Shown: positions 59,593 through 64,000 of the stretch, piece by piece
How positions within the stretch are numbered: position 1 is the first letter of the stretch
Layout: each line of letters opens with the position of its first letter
DNA from: Streptomyces caniscabiei
GTDB taxonomy: Bacteria > Actinomycetota > Actinomycetes > Streptomycetales > Streptomycetaceae
DNA length: 64,000 nucleotides
Assembly: GCF_014930365.1 (NCBI RefSeq)
Contig: NZ_JABXWI010000001.1
Span: 445,958-509,957 of the forward strand
Reading direction: 5' to 3'
Notes under the pieces: model-generated
The model's input: only the letters and a program-made list of their open reading frames with translations
Told to the model about the DNA's origin: nothing
Database searches by the model: none
Program-made: the position numbers and the translations under genes

Positions 59593-59711
59593 GCGAGTCC
59601 TGGGCGGGATCCACGGGGCCGGCCGGCCGCGGACCTCCCACCGCCGTCAAGTCGTACACAGGGAAGGCGTGCCGTTCGGCGGCCTGACGGTACGCGTGGA
59701 CGGCTCGCTGC

Positions 59712-59742
59712 GGGCCTCTGACCGCGTGGCAGTCAGAGGCCC
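59712..59742. terminator. Hairpin terminator after the DUF5990 gene
   Basis: GGGCCTCTGAC (59712-59722) and GTCAGAGGCCC (59732-59742) form a perfect 11-bp stem with a 9-base loop. Nearby, GACGGCT/AGCCGTC (59774-59780 / 59786-59792) forms a second small stem that overlaps the stop region of the next leftward gene. Together they can stop both converging genes. Confidence 0.8.
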
Positions 59743-59783
59743 CCATGGCGAACGAACCCGGCGCTCCGGCCCGGACGGCTCAA

Positions 59784-60158
59784 TCAGCCGTCTTTGCGCT
59801 GGAGCACCTCGTCGACCGCCCGTGCCACCTGCTTGGGGAGGTCGGCGCGGACTTTGGCCCTTTCTTCCTGACGGCCTTCCTCCCGGATTTCCTCTTCGAT
59901 CTCCGGGGAAATCTTTCCCCGGGATTTCGCCCGCTCTTCCTCGGCGGACTCGCGCACCAGCTTCCTGCCCAGCCAGGGGACGAAGAAGCAGAGGGCCAGC
60001 AGCGCGAGGAGAACAGCCTCCGTGAGCAAGAAGTAGCCCACGCCCACGATCTCGTCCTCGACGCGGGCGAGCAGGAGAATCGCCGCGATACCGATCACGG
60101 GTCCCCTGCTTTTGCGCATGACCCGTGACGTCGCGCGAACGCCGTCGAGAATCTGCAC
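59784..60158 (-). CDS. Small membrane protein with long charged cytosolic tail
   Basis: A 124-residue protein with two closely spaced helices (VIGIAAILLLARV, TEAVLLALLALCFFVPW) followed by a 65-residue tail rich in Glu, Arg and Lys (EEEREEEG-like runs), probably a coiled-coil. GTG 60158 has GGGAGG about 10 bp upstream; ATG 60119 is an alternative. Family not recognised. Its gene ends between two hairpins. Confidence 0.7.
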   Translation of the reverse strand: MQILDGVRATSRVMRKSRGPVIGIAAILLLARVEDEIVGVGYFLLTEAVLLALLALCFFVPWLGRKLVRESAEEERAKSRGKISPEIEEEIREEGRQEERAKVRADLPKQVARAVDEVLQRKDG

Positions 60159-60320
60159 GAAAACACCACCTCCCGAATGGGCCGATGTGCCGAATTCCTC
60201 CCGTACGACGTCAATGGCACAATTCGGGTTGCATATGCGTCGCGACGTACACCCTTCGTGTGGCGCGAGTTCGCCGGTTGACGTGGGGAATGAATGCCGA
60301 AGGGCCGACTGGTGGTATGC

Positions 60321-60355
60321 GAAGGCCCCAGGTCGAAAATCGACCTGGGGCCTTC
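60321..60355. terminator. Strong hairpin terminator behind the galactanase gene
   Basis: GAAGGCCCCAGGTCG (60321-60335) and CGACCTGGGGCCTTC (60341-60355), a perfect 15-bp stem with a 5-base loop. It lies 31 bp past the stop of the leftward GH30 gene. The 60159-60385 stretch otherwise contains only the next gene's upstream region. Confidence 0.88.
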
Positions 60356-60385
60356 TCTGCGGACTCGTGCAGGGTGGGCGGGGGG

Positions 60386-62446
60386 CTACGAAGCCGGGGT
60401 CGCCGTCACGTCCGTCAGCTTCCAGCGCTGGTTCAGGCCCGAGTTCGGGGTCCAGACTCCGACGCCCGCGCCGTCCGTCGTCGACTGGCCGTAGACGTCC
60501 GGGAGTTCGCCGGTGGCGACGTTGACCAGGGTCCAGGTGCCGTCGCCCGTCGAGGACAGGATCCACTGGGCGGCCTCGTCACGGGTGGCCGTGTCGCGTT
60601 CCGCCGCCAGGGAGCCGAAGCGGATGGCCAGGCGCTTGTGCGACGTCGTCTCCGTCAGCGCGTAGCGCGTGCGGTTGTCGGTCGCGCCCTTGCCGATGCG
60701 GTCCAGGGTCCACTGCTGGGTGTTGCCGGCCGCGGTGCTCGGGGTCTTGATGACCAGGCTCTTGCCGTCGGGGCCGACGGACAGGTTCTTGCTGCTCTGG
60801 ACGCCCGTGAAGGTGTAGGTGTGGTTGTCCTGGAGTTCGGCCTTCGACGCCGCCACCCCGGAGACACCCTTCACCAGGAACGACGTCACCGACTGCGCCG
60901 GAACCGTGATCGTCGCCTTCTTGCCGGTGACCTTGACGGCCTTCTTGCGGATCAGCTTGCCGGCCGCGTCCGTGACCACCGGGGTGATCGTCGCCGTCTT
61001 GGCGACCTTGCCGAACTTCGACAGGTCGACCGTCACCGCACGCGACTCGGTGGTGCTGTTGACGTGGACGACCGTCGCCTTGTCGCCCTTCTTCGCGACC
61101 GCGGCCGTGCTCGACTCGTCGTTGGTCTTGATCAGACGGTCGCCCGGCTTGATGTAGTGCGTGAAGTTACGGGCCGTGTCGAACTTGGTGTTCGTGTAGA
61201 TCGGGCAGCTCTTGAGGGTGTCCTTCTTCCCGCAGGAGAACGAGAGCTGGATCGAGCCCCAGTTGCCGCCCTTGGCGGACTCGCCGCCCGGCTTCATGTT
61301 GTCGTAGTCCTCGACCGGCTGCCAGAAGACCCAGGCCTGGGGCTCCAGTTCACGCAGGTCGTCCACGATGCGCTGCGCCAGGCCCAGGCCGGGGCGCATG
61401 TCGGTGAAGCTCTGGCCGTCGCCCCAGTCGCCCTCGACCTCGCTCATCCACAGCGGCTTGTCGGCGGCCTTGGCGAGGTCGCGGACCGTGGTGCGCTGGC
61501 TGGTGCCGTAGGTGTGGACGTTCATCTGGTCGACGAGGTCGCGGACCTCCTGGGGGTAGGAGTTCCAGTTCGTGGCGAAGGTGCCGGGGTTCGTCTCGTC
61601 CATCGCGGAGATCGTCGCGTGGCTGCGGGAGTCGTCCAGGACCGGGCCGAGCGCCTTGATGACCTTCTGCTGCAGCTCGGGGCCTATGTGGGCGCCCTCC
61701 TGGCGGCCTCCGGTCGGCTGGCCGTCGGCGCCGAGCTTGGTGCCCCAGTAGTTGGTGTTGGGCTCGTTGAAGGGGTCGAGGGTGTCGACCTTGATGCCGT
61801 GCGCCTTCTCCAGGCGCTCGGTGGCGCCGACCAGGTACTTGGCGAAGTCCTCGACCGACTCCTCCTTCAGCTGGTCCTTCGAGGAGTCGAAGCCGCCGGA
61901 GACGTAGCCGCTCTCCGTCATGAACCACGGCGGGGAGTTGCTGAAGGCCTCCCAGTGCGTGATGTCCTTCTTGATGCGGTCGACCCACCAGCGCTGGGTG
62001 GCGTCGGCGTTCTTGTTCCAGTCCTTCTTGTCGTCGGCGCTCCACCAGTCGACGTCCTCGCGGGTGGTGCCCGCCGGGGCCTTCCACCAGCCCTCGACCG
62101 CGCCGCCGGCCCGCAGGTAGTCCTTGACGTCGGGGGCGTTGCCGCCGCCGATGTTGTAGCGGGCGATGTTGAGGTCGAGGCCGTCCTCGCCGAAGAGGAG
62201 CTTGGCGAGCTTCTCGCGGACCGCGGGCGGGTAGTCGCCGGTCGCGTTGGCGAACCAGACCAGGCTGGTGCCCCAGCCCTCGAAGCTCTGGCCCTTGTAG
62301 GAGGGGTCGGGGCTGACCGTCACCGACGCGGCCGTCGTGTCGGCGTGCGCCATCGGCAGGGAGGTCGCGGCCATGACCGTGCCCGTGGCCAGGGCTGTGA
62401 TGCCGATGGCCCCGAGGAGCCGTCTCGTACGGGTGCGGTGTGCCAT
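60386..62446 (-). CDS. Secreted GH30 endo-beta-1,6-galactanase with C-terminal ricin-type lectin module
   Basis: A 686-residue exported glycoside hydrolase. Signal peptide (about 1-36). A TIM-barrel of GH30 subfamily 5 type (SFEGWGTSLVWFA, IARYNIGGGN) has the acid/base Glu in DPFNEPN and the nucleophile Glu in WMSEVEGD. A beta-sandwich domain follows, and then a ricin B-type carbohydrate-binding module (about 545-686; LSVGPDGKSLVI, NTQQWTLD, NQRWKLTD). Enzymes of this layout from Streptomyces cut beta-1,6-galactan side chains of plant arabinogalactan. It is divergent from the LacI-type regulator, with a shared palindrome between them. ATG 62446 has GGAG 7 bp upstream. Confidence 0.88.
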   Translation of the reverse strand: MAHRTRTRRLLGAIGITALATGTVMAATSLPMAHADTTAASVTVSPDPSYKGQSFEGWGTSLVWFANATGDYPPAVREKLAKLLFGEDGLDLNIARYNIGGGNAPDVKDYLRAGGAVEGWWKAPAGTTREDVDWWSADDKKDWNKNADATQRWWVDRIKKDITHWEAFSNSPPWFMTESGYVSGGFDSSKDQLKEESVEDFAKYLVGATERLEKAHGIKVDTLDPFNEPNTNYWGTKLGADGQPTGGRQEGAHIGPELQQKVIKALGPVLDDSRSHATISAMDETNPGTFATNWNSYPQEVRDLVDQMNVHTYGTSQRTTVRDLAKAADKPLWMSEVEGDWGDGQSFTDMRPGLGLAQRIVDDLRELEPQAWVFWQPVEDYDNMKPGGESAKGGNWGSIQLSFSCGKKDTLKSCPIYTNTKFDTARNFTHYIKPGDRLIKTNDESSTAAVAKKGDKATVVHVNSTTESRAVTVDLSKFGKVAKTATITPVVTDAAGKLIRKKAVKVTGKKATITVPAQSVTSFLVKGVSGVAASKAELQDNHTYTFTGVQSSKNLSVGPDGKSLVIKTPSTAAGNTQQWTLDRIGKGATDNRTRYALTETTSHKRLAIRFGSLAAERDTATRDEAAQWILSSTGDGTWTLVNVATGELPDVYGQSTTDGAGVGVWTPNSGLNQRWKLTDVTATPAS

Positions 62447-62637
62447 TCGAGTACTCCAACTCTTCCGTGTGCCGCGTCCCGGCGGAACATAGAGATCGGG
62501 GCCCGCGTGGTGCGGTTCGGCGGGGTGCTTCCGGTGGGGCTGCGGGTGGGGCTCCAAGAGGTCCCGGTGGGGCTCTTGGTGCTCGGGGTGAGAGCTTCTG
62601 GTGCGGTCTGGTGTGCTCTCGTATGATTTGTCGCGGT

Positions 62638-62657
62638 GGATGTTTACGTAAACATCC
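62638..62657. promoter_or_regulatory. LacI-type operator between the galactanase and regulator genes
   Basis: GGATGTTTACGTAAACATCC (62638-62657), a perfect 20-bp palindrome. A second half-site, GCGGATGTCTAC, follows at about 62662. It is the obvious binding site for the LacI protein encoded at 62788, probably repressing both genes until galacto-oligosaccharides appear. The remaining 62447-62787 gap has no gene. Confidence 0.8.
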
Positions 62658-62787
62658 ACTGAGGCGGATGTCTACACTGTGCGAATCTCGGCGGTCAAGG
62701 ATCCGTCAAAGATCGGTGGATCAGCCGGCAGGGATCGATGGATCAACCGGTTTGTCGCGGCGAGGCGGAAGAGTCGGGGGAACCCAG

Positions 62788-63879
62788 GTGGACACGGCCG
62801 ACAGTCGTACGAGGAGACGCACGGGACGGCCCCGGCAAGGGCCCTCCATGGGCGATGTCGCGCGGGTCGCCGGGGTCTCCGCCCAGACCGTCTCCCGGGT
62901 CTCCAACGGGTTCGCCGGCGTCAACGAGGACACCCGGCGCCAGGTGCTCGCCGCGATGCGCGAGCTGGGGTACCGGCCCAACAGCGCGGCCCGGGCGCTC
63001 AGGCGCGGGGAGTTCCGGACGCTCGGCGTGATCACCTTCTCGCTCTCCACCCTCGGCAACATCCGCACGCTCGACGCGATCGCCACGTCCGCCGCGCGGG
63101 AGGGGTACGCCGTCACGCTGCTGCCCGTGGCCGTGCCGACGCAGGACGAGGTGAACGGGGCGTTCTCCCGGCTCGGGGAACTGGCCGTGGACGCCGTGAT
63201 CGTGATCATGGAGGTGCATCTGCTGGACGCGGCGACCGTGTCCGTGCCGCCCGGCGTGCAGGTCGTGGTCGCCGACTCCGACGCCGGGGACCGGTACACC
63301 GTCGTCGACACCGACCAGGCGGGGGGCGCGCGGGACGCCGTACGGCATCTGCTGGAGCTGGGGCACCGGACCGTGTGGCACCTGGCCGGGCCCGAGGACT
63401 CCTTCGCGGCGCAGCGGCGGGCGAACGCGTGGCGGACCACGCTCGCCGAGGCGGGCGTGGCGGACGCGCCGCCGCTCGTCCGGGGCGACTGGTCGGCCGA
63501 GTCCGGGTACCGGGCCGGGCTGCGGATCGCCGAGGAGGCGGACTGCACGGCCGTGTTCGTCGCGAACGATCAGATGGCGCTGGGGTTGCTGCGGGCGCTG
63601 AACGAGCGGGGGCGCCGGGTGCCCGAGGACGTGAGCGTGGTCGGGTTCGACGACATTCCCGAGGCCGCGTCCTTCCTGCCGCCGCTGACCACCGTCCACC
63701 AGGACTTCGCGGAGGTGGGGCGGCTGTGCGTGGAGGGGGTGCTGCGCAAGATGCGGGAGGGCGGACAGGGAGACCCGGGGGAACCGGGGCGGGGCGGCGA
63801 GGAGCACGGGACGACTCTCGTGCCCACCCGGCTCGTACGGCGACGGAGTACGGCACCGCCGCGGGGTGCCGGCGGCTGA
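62788..63879 (+). CDS. LacI/GalR-family regulator
   Basis: A 363-residue repressor. The LacI helix-turn-helix (about 17-65) is MGDVARVAGVSAQTVSRVSN; the hinge GYRPNSAARALRRG follows. The sugar-binding core shows TLGVITFSLSTLGNIRTLD, ELGHRTVWHLAGPEDSFAAQRR and VPEDVSVVGFDDIPEA. It probably senses galactose or galacto-oligosaccharides and controls the galactanase gene. GTG 62788 is used because a purine-rich site precedes it. The C terminus adds an unusual Gly/Glu-rich segment (RKMREGGQGDPGEPGRGGEE). Confidence 0.9.
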   Translation: MDTADSRTRRRTGRPRQGPSMGDVARVAGVSAQTVSRVSNGFAGVNEDTRRQVLAAMRELGYRPNSAARALRRGEFRTLGVITFSLSTLGNIRTLDAIATSAAREGYAVTLLPVAVPTQDEVNGAFSRLGELAVDAVIVIMEVHLLDAATVSVPPGVQVVVADSDAGDRYTVVDTDQAGGARDAVRHLLELGHRTVWHLAGPEDSFAAQRRANAWRTTLAEAGVADAPPLVRGDWSAESGYRAGLRIAEEADCTAVFVANDQMALGLLRALNERGRRVPEDVSVVGFDDIPEAASFLPPLTTVHQDFAEVGRLCVEGVLRKMREGGQGDPGEPGRGGEEHGTTLVPTRLVRRRSTAPPRGAGG

Positions 63880-63883
63880 GCGC

Positions 63884-64000
63884 TCAGCCGCCGCTCGTCG
63901 TCCCCTGACGCCGGTCGGACCGCGGCTCGTCCCTGGTGCCGAACGCCCTGTGCAGACGGCCGAGTTCCCACAGGAGGTAGCCGCTGGCTCCGGCGAACGG
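63884..64000 (-). CDS. C-terminal end of an unidentified leftward gene
   Basis: The last 38 codons of a gene entering from the right. The sequence ends ...YLLWELGRLHRAFG followed by a polar tail and a TGA stop at 63886-63884, four bases from the converging LacI gene. Too short to identify; the hydrophobic LL-W-L pattern could be a helix end or a globular core. Reading is supported only by frame and position. Confidence 0.5.
   Translation of the reverse strand, partial: PFAGASGYLLWELGRLHRAFGTRDEPRSDRRQGTTSGG

Noticed and set aside
60125..62626. An 833-codon plus-strand open frame antisense to the galactanase gene
   Set aside because: It is a GC-bias shadow: biased composition, no start signal, no domain. 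The minus strand gives a full GH30 enzyme.

Overview
The window is high-GC actinobacterial DNA, almost certainly a Streptomyces chromosome. The evidence is third-position G/C bias in every gene, frequent GTG starts, a complete type II (aromatic) polyketide set of the spore-pigment (whiE) kind, a DUF2637 membrane protein, long NarL-type sensor kinases, an ECF42-type sigma factor, and abundant secreted polysaccharide-degrading enzymes. No rRNA, tRNA or CRISPR array was seen.

Layout. 1-8275: a truncated secreted-protein gene, a DeoR-family regulator, a secreted tandem SnoaL-like protein, an SDR/DUF2867 protein, a tiny secreted protein, and a xylose-type ABC transporter (xylFGH) with an odd 9-bp periodic spacer. 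8295-11061: a decay zone holding a frameshifted patatin remnant, a TnpB-related element and an internally deleted flavin monooxygenase. 11666-20823: a spore-pigment-like polyketide cluster (oxygenase, SchA/CurD protein, cupin, KS-alpha, chain-length factor, ACP, two cyclases), followed by a convergent O-methyltransferase. 20866-40545: a beta-helix protein, a YihY-like membrane protein, a serine hydrolase, a DUF2637 protein, a PAS/GAF/SpoIIE/kinase-fold regulator, a divergent aldo-keto reductase/TetR pair with paired operators, an amino-acid permease, a cold-shock protein with a structured leader followed by a DEAD-box helicase, a TerB-like protein, and a two-component pair whose kinase carries two kinase-like modules.

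40858-43833 is a second decay zone. An ArsR-type regulator is split by a compact IS200/IS605-family element (about 1.6 kb) with clear terminal hairpins. The element carries tnpB and a divergent ribbon-helix-helix gene with an operator palindrome between them. It is followed by an M20 peptidase head fused to a solute-binding-protein tail.

43944-64000 carries a VOC protein, a hydrolase, a PL9-type pectate lyase, and an ECF42 sigma factor with its DGPF protein and a matching promoter. Next comes what looks like a rifamycin-resistance locus: a rifamycin-associated-element (RAE)-like motif, a glycosyltransferase resembling rifampin glycosyltransferases, and a HelR-type RNA-polymerase-recycling ATPase. 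The rest is a SLOG-like/XRE pair, a bile-acid-type symporter, small regulator pairs with palindromic operators (HTH/DUF2975, MarR/VOC), and a GH30 endo-beta-1,6-galactanase divergent from a LacI regulator across a perfect palindrome.

The most interesting signals are the RAE-glycosyltransferase-HelR locus, the self-regulated TnpB/RHH element with definable ends and guide, the ECF42 autoregulatory promoter, and the rearranged spore-pigment cluster with a Glu-type chain-length factor. All functions are read from the sequence by eye; no database search was possible.
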